DNA of 64,000 nt from Coprococcus sp. (GTDB lineage Bacteria > Bacillota > Clostridia > Lachnospirales > Lachnospiraceae). The stretch's first letter is position 1. Every line of letters begins with the position of its first letter. The notes beneath the pieces were generated by a model. It was not told the origin of the DNA. It saw only the letters and a list, made by a program, of their open reading frames with translations, and did no database searches. Positions 6,774 through 15,558 of this stretch are shown in pieces. The DNA lies in the NCBI GenBank assembly GCA_016297495.1, contig JAEDGN010000003.1:1-64000 (forward strand), read 5' to 3'. The translations under genes were made by a program, and so were the position numbers.

Positions 6774-9044
6774 ATGAATTTTAATACTGTAAAGCTGACA
6801 GGAAAGGCGAGTGTTGACAAACCGTGGCTTAAGTTTTATCCGGAGGCATTTCAAAATCTGGAAGTTCCTAAGATGACATTGGAAGCTTTTCTGAAGATGA
6901 AAAATCCGGATGAAAGTAAAGATGCATTCGAGTATTATGGAAATAGATTTACATGGAAAGAATTCTGGCAGGAAGTAGAAATTGCCGCAAAAGCCCTGAA
7001 AGTTATCGGTTTTAAAGAAGGAGACAGAATTCCTGTGTTTTTACAGGGGGTTCCGTCACACTACATTCTGCTTTTAGCAGCTGAGAGAATTGGTGCTGCG
7101 TTGATCTGCCGTGATGATATACCGGAAGAGCTTTGTTTTGCCATTCGTAAATCAAAGGCATCAACAGCTTTTGTACATGATTATCTTTCAAAAGAGGATG
7201 AAGAATTATTCCGGACGACGACACCGATGACCCGTATGATCAAGGTCTCTCCTTATGAATATGCTGATAAGAGCAGTATCCCGGATTATATTATTAAGGA
7301 GATTGAGTCTCGTTATCCTGCTAAGACAGGGATGACGGAGGGAGATCTTACATGGGATGAATTTATGAATCTGGGTAGAAATTATGTTGGTGATTATGCC
7401 GTAGCATCCGATTCCTCCAGACCATTATTTGGCGCCTATACCAGTGGTTCAACAGGTATTTCAAAATTAGTCATTCATTCAGGTGCCAGTATGGTAGCGG
7501 TTGCCTATCAGATGTCTATTTTTGTACAGCCATCTGACATACAGGAGTCCTGGTGGATTTCGGGATTAACACCGGCACTTGTGGCAGTAACAGTTGCAAT
7601 GACCATCTTTCCATGGTCTACTGGCCTGAGAGTCATTTTTGATCCATTCTGTCCGATCGATGATATTGATATTCGATTTATGGAACTGAAGCCGAATTAC
7701 TGGGCCATGATCCCGATGATGTGTGATATTATGATGAAGAGCAGCAGGATCCCGGAAGACTATGATATGTCTCATTTGAGAAGCATCGGACCGGGTGCAG
7801 AGCAGATGAGTGAAAGAAAATACCGTGAAGCGGAAGAATTTTTCCACAAACATAACTGTCTGCAGAAAATCAGTGCCGGATATGGTCAGAGTGAAGGCGG
7901 ATCATGCTTTACTTTGCCGAATCCATTGTTCCCTCTGAAGGACGGATGTGTGGGAATGCCATTGCCTGCAACGGTACTGTCTGCTTTTGATCCTGTTACT
8001 TTGGAGGAGAAGAATTACGGAGAGATTGGCGAGATCTGTATGAACGGGCCTTCAAAAATGCTTGGATACAGTGGCTATATGGGTGAAGAAATGACAGAGA
8101 ATACGCTGATTCCTCATCCGGATGGTCAGGTATGGTTACATACAGGGGATTATGGATATATTACAGAACAGGGTATTGTTCATGTCCTTGGACGTGGACT
8201 GGCAGAACGTTTTGGCGGCGGTTATCTGTTTATGATGAGAATGGAGAGCCGTGTTGTAGAAGCAGACGGTGTGAAGGACGGTTTCTTCTGTTGTGTACCG
8301 GATCAGGATCATGAGGGTTATTTTGTACCATATTTATTTGTGATTCTGGATGAAGGCAGGACGCTGGATGAAGTAAGACCGAATATTCTTGCAGCTCTGG
8401 AGAAATATGAATATCCGGTTGAAATTACTGTCATTAAAGAAAGGCCATACTTCCATTTCAAGACAAACAGAAAAGAACTGACAGCAGCCATTGTTGAAAG
8501 ATTAGCTGAAAAAGGAACCGGAAAGATGAAAGTTGTCTGGTCGCAGAATGAGATGGCATCCGGATATCAGATTTGCTACAGTACCAACAGCGCATTTGAC
8601 GAATGCAAATCCATCGATGTTCCATCTACACAGAAGCTTCAGAAAGTAATAGGCGGACTTAAAAAGGGAGAACGTTACTATGTAAGAGTACGTGCTTTCA
8701 ATTCATCCGGCGCAAATACATATTATTCAGGCTGGTCAGAGACAGAATCGATTATTCATACAACGGTTGAACTCAGCAATTCAGCAAATGGTATTGAAAT
8801 TGAATGGACGAAGGTAAATGAAGCAAGTGAATATAGAATTTACCGTAAGAAATTCAGTGAAAGCAGTTATACCAGGATTGCAGTTGTGAAGGATTGCACG
8901 ACTTATGTAGATACGACTGTAGAAAATGGTGCGCGCTATTGTTATTATGTGGCACCGCAGGTTACAGATTTTAAGGCAGTGACAAATGTTGCTGCACAGA
9001 TGTTCCTTGCTGCTCCAAAGATTGAGAAATTATGGAATAATTGA
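6774..9044 (+). CDS. AMP-forming acyl-CoA synthetase-like enzyme with two C-terminal fibronectin-III-like repeats
   Basis: 756 aa from the ATG at 6774. Residues 1-578 form an AMP-binding enzyme: YTSGSTGISK (about 222-231), GYGQSEGG, LHTGDYG, GRGLAERFGGG and a late HFKTNRKEL region carrying the putative catalytic lysine. Such enzymes adenylate a carboxylic acid and usually pass it to CoA; the substrate cannot be read here. From about 582 to the end lie two fibronectin-III-like repeats (VVWSQNEMASGYQICYST ... KGERYYVRVRAF, and IEWTKVNEASEYRIYRKKF ... GARYCYYV), a module normally found in exported surface proteins. There is no signal peptide. The fusion is unusual. It sits behind a perfect promoter opposite a LysR gene and ends at a strong terminator. 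The long frame from 6726 is rejected because it starts almost at the transcription start. Confidence 0.85.
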   Translation: MNFNTVKLTGKASVDKPWLKFYPEAFQNLEVPKMTLEAFLKMKNPDESKDAFEYYGNRFTWKEFWQEVEIAAKALKVIGFKEGDRIPVFLQGVPSHYILLLAAERIGAALICRDDIPEELCFAIRKSKASTAFVHDYLSKEDEELFRTTTPMTRMIKVSPYEYADKSSIPDYIIKEIESRYPAKTGMTEGDLTWDEFMNLGRNYVGDYAVASDSSRPLFGAYTSGSTGISKLVIHSGASMVAVAYQMSIFVQPSDIQESWWISGLTPALVAVTVAMTIFPWSTGLRVIFDPFCPIDDIDIRFMELKPNYWAMIPMMCDIMMKSSRIPEDYDMSHLRSIGPGAEQMSERKYREAEEFFHKHNCLQKISAGYGQSEGGSCFTLPNPLFPLKDGCVGMPLPATVLSAFDPVTLEEKNYGEIGEICMNGPSKMLGYSGYMGEEMTENTLIPHPDGQVWLHTGDYGYITEQGIVHVLGRGLAERFGGGYLFMMRMESRVVEADGVKDGFFCCVPDQDHEGYFVPYLFVILDEGRTLDEVRPNILAALEKYEYPVEITVIKERPYFHFKTNRKELTAAIVERLAEKGTGKMKVVWSQNEMASGYQICYSTNSAFDECKSIDVPSTQKLQKVIGGLKKGERYYVRVRAFNSSGANTYYSGWSETESIIHTTVELSNSANGIEIEWTKVNEASEYRIYRKKFSESSYTRIAVVKDCTTYVDTTVENGARYCYYVAPQVTDFKAVTNVAAQMFLAAPKIEKLWNN

Positions 9045-9092
9045 TGATTGACAATTGAAAAGAACAGGTATATCATATTGGTATCAAATGGT

Positions 9093-9127
9093 AAAGGCGC
9101 CTTATGCAGGGCGCCTTTTTCTTTTTT
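9093..9127 (+). terminator. Rho-independent terminator after the ligase-FN3 gene
   Basis: Stem AAAGGCGCC / GGCGCCTTT with an 8-base loop, followed by a T-rich run to 9127. It separates this gene from the ATP-grasp operon. Confidence 0.9.
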
Positions 9128-9199
9128 TATTTTATACGGCGAATCTGACGAGAGAGGAGCCGTTATTCTGAATTTATAAGGATAAGGGGGAGAGCAGGA

Positions 9200-10513
9200 A
9201 TGCAGAATTTATTGGACAATATGGATTTGGTAAATGGTCTGATGGCGCGATACGGTGTCCGTTTTGGTATTTATAAAAACGGAACTTTCAGAGAACAGAT
9301 ATTTCCATTTGATGCTATTCCTAGAATTATTCCAAAAGAACAGTTTGATTATATTGAGCGTGGCCTGATTCAGAGGGTGACAGCGCTTAACTGCTTTTTA
9401 AATGATGTTTATGGAGAGAAGAGGATCATTAAAGATGGGGTTGTGGCTGAGGAATTTGTTTTCAGTTCAAGCGGTTATCTTTCGGTTTGTGAGGGAATTC
9501 GCCCGGTGAAAGGCATTTATACCCATATCAGCGGTATTGATCTGGTGGAAGGAAAGGATGGTGAATGGTATATTCTCGAAGATAATTTGAGGATACCTTC
9601 CGGTGCATCCTATCCGCTGATCGCCAGAGATATCTGCCGAAGAGTCAGTCCTGAGACCTTTGTAGAAAATAATGTGGCAGAGAACAGAGATTATGCGGCT
9701 TTGTTAAAAGAGACGATGGATAATTGTAATTGCGGCGGTATTAATGTTATTCTGACTCCTGGACGCTATAATGCAGCATTTTTTGAACATTCCTATCTGG
9801 CAGAGAGAACAAAATCGGTTTTGGCCATGCCGGGGGATCTGTATGTTGAGGATGATATTGTTTATTATAAAGATTATTCCGGACATCCGAAAAAGGTTGG
9901 CACTATTTACCGTCGTTTGTCTGATGAATTCCTTGATCCAATGGCTTTTAATCCGGAATCTCTGATTGGTGTTCCTAATATTTTTGATGCCTTTAAGAAA
10001 GGAAATGTAGCCTTGATCAATGCCCCGGGTAACGGCGTGGCTGATGATAAGGGTATTTACTATTTTGTACCGAAGATGATCAGGTATTATCTTGGCGAAG
10101 AACCGATTCTCAAAAATGCGCCTACTTATCTGCCGTTTTATGAAGAGGACAGAAAATATGTGCTGGAGAATTTGGGGCGTCTTGTTATTAAGGATGTGGC
10201 AGAGGCCGGAGGGTACGGTGTTGTATTCGGCAGAGATCTGGATGCAGAAGAATTGTCCCATATGAAGCAGCTCATTAAAACAGAGTCAAGACGATTTATT
10301 GCCCAGGAGGTCATCGATTTCAAGGATCTTGATATTATTGATAATGGTGAAATGGTTCCAAGAAAAGCAGATCTGCGTGCTTTTGTACTCTATGGTAAAG
10401 AAGTGAAGGTTTGGAAATGTGGTCTGACCAGATTCTCAAGAAACCCGGATTCATTTGTAGTTAATTCATCTCAGGGGGGAGGCTTTAAAGATACATGGGT
10501 ATTATCTCGATAG
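9200..10513 (+). CDS. Circularly permuted ATP-grasp protein
   Basis: 437 aa. The motifs RIIPKEQFDYIERGL, GIDLVEGKDGEWYILEDNLRIPSG, APGNGVADDKGIYYFVPKMI and LVIKDVAEAGGYGV mark the circularly permuted ATP-grasp family (older names DUF404/DUF407). ATP-grasp enzymes join a carboxylate to an amine through an acyl-phosphate. This family is predicted to make peptide-like amide bonds, but its product is unknown. It is the first gene of a five-gene operon and overlaps the next by 19 bases. The start ATG at 9200 has a GGGGGAGAG box upstream. Upstream promoter boxes are not clear. Confidence 0.9.
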   Translation: MQNLLDNMDLVNGLMARYGVRFGIYKNGTFREQIFPFDAIPRIIPKEQFDYIERGLIQRVTALNCFLNDVYGEKRIIKDGVVAEEFVFSSSGYLSVCEGIRPVKGIYTHISGIDLVEGKDGEWYILEDNLRIPSGASYPLIARDICRRVSPETFVENNVAENRDYAALLKETMDNCNCGGINVILTPGRYNAAFFEHSYLAERTKSVLAMPGDLYVEDDIVYYKDYSGHPKKVGTIYRRLSDEFLDPMAFNPESLIGVPNIFDAFKKGNVALINAPGNGVADDKGIYYFVPKMIRYYLGEEPILKNAPTYLPFYEEDRKYVLENLGRLVIKDVAEAGGYGVVFGRDLDAEELSHMKQLIKTESRRFIAQEVIDFKDLDIIDNGEMVPRKADLRAFVLYGKEVKVWKCGLTRFSRNPDSFVVNSSQGGGFKDTWVLSR

Positions 10514-11178
10514 TGAAAGCAAATAATTTATTATGGTTGGGAAGGTATACAGAGAGAACCTATACTACGTTGCGACTTTTTAATCAGTATTATGACCAGA
10601 TGATTGATTTCGATCCGGCGGCCTATCAGAAGTATTGTGAGCAGCTGGGAATCCCGGACATCTATGGTGACAAGAATACCTTCAGCAGAAATTATATCTT
10701 TGATGCAGCAGATCCAAATTCTATGGTATCCAATCTTACAAGGGCTCATGACAACGCCATCGTGATTAGAGATACCATCAGTTCGGAGACATTATCCTAT
10801 CTGGAAATGGCACTTAACATTCTGAAAGAAGGTTATAAAGAGCATGCGCCTCTTCTGGAAATGCAGAAAGTGCTGGATTATCTCATGGCTTTCTGGGGAT
10901 GTATGGATGATTATGTAGATGATGAAGAGTCAAGAAATGTTATTAAAGTTGGCCGCTATCAGGAACGGCTGGATCTGTATTTTAGATTTTCAATGCCATA
11001 TGATAAAAAATTAAAAGAATATTCAAAACTGGGTAATCGCCTGAATAAAAGTCATCTGCAGTATAAAAGAGAGAGTATGCTGCATCTTCTGGATATTATC
11101 GAAGCAGACAGTGACGAGCAGATTGCCAGATTTGATGCGATTAGCTGTATTAATCATTTACTGGAGGAAGGGTTTTAA
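10495..11178 (+). CDS. Alpha-E domain protein (short form)
   Basis: 227 aa. The opening ISIVKANNLLWLGRYTERT and later LTRAHDNAIVIRDTISSE and CMDDYVDDEESRNVIKVGRYQERLDLYFR are the signature of alpha-E (DUF403) proteins, all-helical partners of the permuted ATP-grasp enzymes. Their molecular role is unproven. Most family members known to me are about 300 aa, so this one is short. The ATG at 10495 lies inside the ATP-grasp gene with a GGGGGGAGG box (about 10473-10481) before it, and the stop overlaps the start of the transglutaminase gene (TAATG), so translation is coupled on both sides. Confidence 0.88.
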   Translation: MGIISIVKANNLLWLGRYTERTYTTLRLFNQYYDQMIDFDPAAYQKYCEQLGIPDIYGDKNTFSRNYIFDAADPNSMVSNLTRAHDNAIVIRDTISSETLSYLEMALNILKEGYKEHAPLLEMQKVLDYLMAFWGCMDDYVDDEESRNVIKVGRYQERLDLYFRFSMPYDKKLKEYSKLGNRLNKSHLQYKRESMLHLLDIIEADSDEQIARFDAISCINHLLEEGF

Positions 11179-11951
11179 TGAAGAAGCTTCGGTTTGTATA
11201 TCGCACAAGCCAGATTTTCTCCAATGATATTACAACACATTATTTTACTCTGCGTTGCCTTCCAAGGCAGGAAGCAAGACAGAAAACCATTGAAATGAAT
11301 TATAAGCTTTGGCCCCAGGCAGGAATTGTAACGACGAAGGATAATTTTGACAATTTTGTTCAGAAAGGTGAGATACTCTATCCGCACCGGGAATTTGGCT
11401 TTGAAGTATCCGGTATTGTACAGGTGGATCATAGCAGAAAAAGGACCGGATGGCATCCGTGTTATAAATATGCATCTGGGTATACGGCCGTGTCCACTGT
11501 GCTCTGGGCATATTATCAGGCGCATCGTCCAGATCAGGGAGATGAGCTGGCAAGAGCCCTGTATCTGATGAATTGCCTGTACAGTGATTTTAAATATGTT
11601 CAGGGTGTCACGGATGTTCATACAACGGCTGAGCAGGCCATGACTCTTGGGCGGGGAGTGTGTCAGGATTATGCCCATATACTGATTGCTCTTTGTCATC
11701 TGGATGGTATTGGTGCCAGATATGTAGCCGGATTTATGATTGGTGAAGGGGTGACTCATGCCTGGGTGGAAATAATGTGTAATGGATATTGGTATGGACT
11801 GGATCCAACCAACAATCTGATGGTCGATGAGACCTATATCAAATTATCACATGGCAGAGATTACAACGACTGCGCGGTCATCAGAGGTTCTTTCTATGGC
11901 AGTGCAAAGCAGGAACAGACCGTATCGGTCATAGTAGAAGAAGTACATTAG
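11178..11951 (+). CDS. Transglutaminase-like cysteine protein
   Basis: 257 aa. It has the bacterial transglutaminase-like N-terminal beta domain (TTHYFTLRCLPRQEARQ) and a papain-like core with the full triad: Cys162 in GRGVCQDYAH, His194 in GVTHAWVE and Asp209 in GLDPTNN. In this family such proteins may act as peptidases, amidases or acyl transferases. Its constant company with permuted ATP-grasp and alpha-E genes points to processing or transfer of the ATP-grasp product, which is inference. The start overlaps the alpha-E stop by one base. No signal peptide is seen, so it is cytosolic. Confidence 0.9.
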   Translation: MKKLRFVYRTSQIFSNDITTHYFTLRCLPRQEARQKTIEMNYKLWPQAGIVTTKDNFDNFVQKGEILYPHREFGFEVSGIVQVDHSRKRTGWHPCYKYASGYTAVSTVLWAYYQAHRPDQGDELARALYLMNCLYSDFKYVQGVTDVHTTAEQAMTLGRGVCQDYAHILIALCHLDGIGARYVAGFMIGEGVTHAWVEIMCNGYWYGLDPTNNLMVDETYIKLSHGRDYNDCAVIRGSFYGSAKQEQTVSVIVEEVH

Positions 11952-11987
11952 AATGCATAGTTGGGAAATAGAATGGAGGCAACAGCA

Positions 11988-12926
11988 ATGATTGAAACCG
12001 TCGTATCGTCCGCTCTTCCGGTGGATGAATTGCTGAGTATCAAAAAGAACAGGCTGGGTCCGGAGCATCCCACCGGCCAGGAGAAAAGAATCTGTATCGT
12101 TACAGGTACTCATGGTGATGAACTGGAAGGACAGTTTGTATGTTATGAGGTGAATCGTCGTATACAGGAGAGTATGGAATGTCTGAAGGGGATTGTGGAC
12201 ATTTATCCGGCGCTGAATCCTCTTGGAGTTGATTCTATAACCAGAGGAATTCCTAAGTTTGATCTGGATATGAATCGGATCTTTCCAGGTAATAAAGACG
12301 GCAGTATGGCAGAATATATTGCTTCTGAAATTGTCGAGGATATCGAAGGGGCAGATCTGTGTATTGATATTCATTCCAGTAATATATTTTTAAAAGAAAT
12401 TCCGCAGGTGCGTATCAGCGAAATCACAGCTGAGAAACTTGTTCCACTGGCCAGGTTTCTGAATGTGGATTTTATCTGGGTTCATTCGGCAGCCACAGTG
12501 CTTGAAGCAACGCTGGCTCACACCATGAATATGCGGGGAGTTCCAACGCTGGTTGTAGAAATGGGAGTGGGCATGCGCATTACCCGACATTATTGTGATC
12601 AGTTGGTGGAGGGAATCTTTACATTGATGAAGGAATTGGGTATTTGGGATGGATATGCAACGGAACCAAGGGAACCGGTTATTTCAACGGATGGTGAAGT
12701 CAGCTTTATCAATGCGGAAGCTTCAGGTATTTTTATTCCGACGGTAGGACACTGGAAAAATGTGAGAAAAGGAGAACCTATTGGTGATATTGTAGAGCCG
12801 CTGACGGGTCAGATTCTGCAGCATATTGATTCCCCGGTAGATGGAGAGGTATTTACGCTGCGTGAATATCCTGTTGTCTATGAGGGATCTTTGATTGCAA
12901 GAATTCTGGGAGGTATCATGAAATGA
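11988..12926 (+). CDS. Succinylglutamate desuccinylase/aspartoacylase-family (M14-like) zinc hydrolase
   Basis: 312 aa from the ATG at 11988, chosen because GGAGG (11975-11979) lies 8 bases before it; in-frame TTG 11961 and ATG 11973 have no such site. The zinc ligands are present: GTHGDE with His42 and Glu45, and CIDIHSSN with His129. The second half (DGEVSFINAEASGIFIP ... PVDGEVF) is the small beta domain of the AstE/AspA family. These enzymes remove an acyl group from an amino acid, or cleave a C-terminal residue, by zinc-dependent amide hydrolysis. It is 36 bases after the transglutaminase gene and overlaps its paralogue by 4 bases. The substrate is not known; one candidate is the product of the upstream ATP-grasp enzyme. 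Confidence 0.85.
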   Translation: MIETVVSSALPVDELLSIKKNRLGPEHPTGQEKRICIVTGTHGDELEGQFVCYEVNRRIQESMECLKGIVDIYPALNPLGVDSITRGIPKFDLDMNRIFPGNKDGSMAEYIASEIVEDIEGADLCIDIHSSNIFLKEIPQVRISEITAEKLVPLARFLNVDFIWVHSAATVLEATLAHTMNMRGVPTLVVEMGVGMRITRHYCDQLVEGIFTLMKELGIWDGYATEPREPVISTDGEVSFINAEASGIFIPTVGHWKNVRKGEPIGDIVEPLTGQILQHIDSPVDGEVFTLREYPVVYEGSLIARILGGIMK

Positions 12927-13858
12927 CAAAGGAAATCATATTCAGACTTCAGGCTCCTTATCGCGATGAATTGAGAGTTCACGGTTATCGTTTTGGAAAA
13001 GGAGAAAAATCAGCCTGTATTGTTGGTGCATTGAGAGGCAATGAGGTTCAGCAGTTATATATATGTTCCCAGATCATCAATACGCTCAAGGAATTGGAAC
13101 GGCGGGGCTGTATCAGTGCCGGTAAGGAGATTCTTGTTATACCGAGTGTCAATCATTTTTCGATGAATATTGGAAGACGTTTCTGGCCTGCAGATAATAC
13201 GGATATCAACCGCATGTTTCCGGGATATAGCGAAGGGGAGACGACCCAGAGAATTGCTGCCGGTGTTTTTGAAAATATTAAGGATTACAGCTATGGCATC
13301 CAGTTTGCCAGTTTTTATATGCAGGGTGATTTTATTCCCCATGTGCGTATGATGGATACAGGCTATCAGAATCCGAGTCTGGCCAATCTCTTTGGTCTGC
13401 CTTATGTAGTTATCCGTAAACCGAAACCTTATGATACAACGACACTGAATTATAATTGGCAGATATGGGAAACCAATGCATTTTCTGTTTACACCAATGC
13501 CACAGACAGAATTGATGTGGCATCTGCGGATCAGGCGGTGGCATCGGTGATGCGTTTTCTTACAAGAATGGGCATCATCAAGTATTTTGGTCACAGCGGT
13601 TATATAGCCAGTGTTATCGAGGAAGGCGATCTGCTTTCCATCAGGACCAATGCCGCCGGAATATTCAGACGTCTGAAAGGGCCCAATGATCCTATACGCA
13701 TGGGTGAAGTTATGGCGGAAATCATTGATCCTTATGAAGGCTATGTCACCATGCAGATCGTGGCACCGACAGATGGTATTGTCTTCTTTGCCCACAATGA
13801 ACCGCTGGCACTGGAAAATACGGTGGTATTCAAAGTTATCAAAAAATTACATAAGTAA
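12923..13858 (+). CDS. Aspartoacylase-fold paralogue lacking zinc histidines (probable pseudoenzyme)
   Basis: 311 aa, similar along its whole length to the gene before it: ACIVGALRGNEVQQ matches CIVTGTHGDELEG, IPHVRMMDTG matches IPQVRISEI, and the C-terminal beta domain (SGYIASVIEEGDLLSIRTNAAGIF) is retained. The first zinc histidine is replaced by Arg38 (RGNE; the glutamate stays as Glu41), and the second His site reads IQFASF with no histidine. It is therefore probably not a zinc hydrolase. A role as structural partner or product-binding subunit of the active paralogue is inference. The start overlaps the upstream stop (ATGA) with GGGAGG before it. Last gene of the operon, 12 bases before a terminator. 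Confidence 0.82.
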   Translation: MTKEIIFRLQAPYRDELRVHGYRFGKGEKSACIVGALRGNEVQQLYICSQIINTLKELERRGCISAGKEILVIPSVNHFSMNIGRRFWPADNTDINRMFPGYSEGETTQRIAAGVFENIKDYSYGIQFASFYMQGDFIPHVRMMDTGYQNPSLANLFGLPYVVIRKPKPYDTTTLNYNWQIWETNAFSVYTNATDRIDVASADQAVASVMRFLTRMGIIKYFGHSGYIASVIEEGDLLSIRTNAAGIFRRLKGPNDPIRMGEVMAEIIDPYEGYVTMQIVAPTDGIVFFAHNEPLALENTVVFKVIKKLHK

Positions 13859-13870
13859 CAAATGGAATAT

Positions 13871-13903
13871 AAGAAAGGCTGGCCCATGTGGCCAGTCTTC
13901 TTT
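13871..13903. terminator. Bidirectional terminator between the ATP-grasp operon and the MFS gene
   Basis: Stem GGCTGGCC / GGCCAG(T)C with A-rich left and T-rich right flanks (AAGAAA and TCTTCTTT), so it can serve both convergent units. Confidence 0.75.
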
Positions 13904-15065
13904 AATGGGCAGTTTTTCTGATCAGTCGTTCGTGCATAACAGCCATACATAAAAGGATTGTCAGCAGATAGACCGGGTACAGGCCGATGCTGATATGGTT
14001 GGCAATGAGGCCGAACAGCGGGGGCATAAGCAGTACACCGATATAAGCACTGGCCATCTGGACGCCGATGAGGGCCTGGGATCTGTCAGCACCGAAGTGA
14101 TCCGGGGTGGAATGAATGATACATGGGTAGACCGGTGCGCAGCCGAGACCGATAAGGATGAGGCCGGTCATGGTGGAACCGGTTCCAAATGGCAGCAGTA
14201 TGATGACGATTCCTATGAAGATAATGGCCAGACCGAGATGAATCATCTGTGTGTCGTTCAGCTTCATGGTCACAAAACCGCTGATGGCCCGGCCTATGGT
14301 AATGCCGATGAAGAAAAGGCTTGCCAGGCTTGCGGCTTTTTCTGTTGTCAGACCGTTTTTCATGACCATATAACTGCTGGCCCACAGTCCGGCGGTCTGT
14401 TCCAGTGCACAATAGCCGAAAAACGTGATCAGCACTTCCTTAGCGCCTGGAATCAGGAAAATCTCATGTAAACTCAAGGGCTTTGAGGAATTGTCCGTAT
14501 CACCATCTGCTGCGGCCAGACGGTTTTTCCACAGAGGAAGACTGAAAATAAGAATGACTGTTAAAAATATCTGAAGAACAGCAATGCAGCGATAGCCCAT
14601 CTGCCAGCTCTGTCCGCCTGTAAGGGCATAGCCCATAATGTAAGGTCCGACAGAAGCTCCCACACCCCACATACAGTGCAGCCAGCTCATATGGCGGCTG
14701 GCAAAATGCAGTGCCACATAGTTGTTCAGGGAAGCGTCCACGCTTCCGGCGCCAAGGCCATAAGGAATGGCCCACAGGCAGAGCTGCCAGAAAGAATGGC
14801 TGATGGAAAATCCAAAAAGAGCCAGGGCCGTTGTGGCAACACTGATGGCAGTTACTTTGCCGCTGCCGAGTTTCCTTGTCAGACGATCGCTCTGCAGGCT
14901 GGAAATAATTGTGCCTGCGGCAATAATCATGGAGATCATGCCGGCATAGGATACCGGTACGGCCAATTCCGGGTATATGGAAGGCCATGCGGAGCCAAGC
15001 AGAGAATCCGGAAGACCGAGGCTGATAAATGATATGTATATAATTAACAGTAGCAAGTGAGTCAT
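13902..15065 (-). CDS. Major facilitator superfamily transporter
   Basis: 387 aa with about 12 hydrophobic segments. The loop SSLQSDRLTRKLGSGKV after the second helix is the MFS signature region, and GLPDSLLGSAWPSIYPEL at the N-terminus resembles the fucose/sugar-permease-like branch of the family. The substrate is not readable. The start at 15065 is preferred to the longer frame from 15116 because AGGAGG stands 7 bases before it on the minus strand. It is convergent with the ATP-grasp operon and is probably transcribed alone. Confidence 0.85.
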   Translation of the reverse strand: MTHLLLLIIYISFISLGLPDSLLGSAWPSIYPELAVPVSYAGMISMIIAAGTIISSLQSDRLTRKLGSGKVTAISVATTALALFGFSISHSFWQLCLWAIPYGLGAGSVDASLNNYVALHFASRHMSWLHCMWGVGASVGPYIMGYALTGGQSWQMGYRCIAVLQIFLTVILIFSLPLWKNRLAAADGDTDNSSKPLSLHEIFLIPGAKEVLITFFGYCALEQTAGLWASSYMVMKNGLTTEKAASLASLFFIGITIGRAISGFVTMKLNDTQMIHLGLAIIFIGIVIILLPFGTGSTMTGLILIGLGCAPVYPCIIHSTPDHFGADRSQALIGVQMASAYIGVLLMPPLFGLIANHISIGLYPVYLLTILLCMAVMHERLIRKTAH

Positions 15066-15163
15066 AGCTTTCCTCCTGTATCTTGTAAAATAAAATCTGT
15101 TTGATGCATCAGTCATTATATCACAGAAGAATTCAGGAGACTATGAGAATTTAAAAATATAGA

Positions 15164-15199
15164 CAAAAAAGGCTGCTGCAAAAGATCATGCGGCAGCCT
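15164..15199 (-). terminator. Terminator of the small 62-aa ORF
   Basis: On the minus strand GGCTGCCGC ... GCAGCAGCC forms a stem followed by six T residues (complement of 15165-15170). It lies just downstream of the small gene starting at 15397. Confidence 0.8.
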
Positions 15200-15208
15200 C
15201 TGGATCGG

Positions 15209-15397
15209 TTATGGATGATCAGGTTTTTTTGCCGGTTCCGGCTCAAAGGGATAGATGTCGTTCAGATTGTCAATTTCTTCGTCGGTCAGCAGGCCGGTGT
15301 AGACCATACCGGTACAGTCAGTTGCGGAAGCAGCTGTCTGGAGATAATCCAGGTGGTCTATCTTTTCATTTTCTCTGGTAATGGATTTCTTTTTCAT
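15209..15397 (-). CDS. Small hypothetical protein, 62 aa
   Basis: Not recognised. 62 aa: a basic start (MKKKSITRENEK), an acidic middle (LLTDEEIDNLNDIYPF) and a proline/lysine-rich end (EPEPAKKPDHP). No signal peptide or membrane helix. An AGGAG box about 7 bases before the ATG and its own terminator ten bases after the stop support real expression. It lies between the MFS gene and the divergent purL. The pattern TGLLTDEEIDNLNDIYPF might be a short conserved motif of a Lachnospiraceae family, but that cannot be checked here. Confidence 0.6.
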   Translation of the reverse strand: MKKKSITRENEKIDHLDYLQTAASATDCTGMVYTGLLTDEEIDNLNDIYPFEPEPAKKPDHP

Positions 15398-15478
15398 GAA
15401 AGGACTCCTGTTTGTTTTTTATTATGATAGAAATTCTTATAATAATAGTGTGCACAATGTCAGGATCTTTATGTATAG

Positions 15479-15516
15479 AACAATACTTCTGATACCGAAT
15501 AATCATAAGTATTGTT
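15479..15516. repeat. 10-bp inverted repeat upstream of purL
   Basis: AACAATACTT (15479-15488) and AAGTATTGTT (15507-15516) are perfect complements with an 18-base gap. It lies about 45 bases upstream of the presumed purL -35 box and 80 bases from the divergent small ORF. It may be an operator; the protein is unknown. Confidence 0.4.
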
Positions 15517-15558
15517 AATAAATGAATTTAAATATATTAATTTTATTAATAAAATCAT

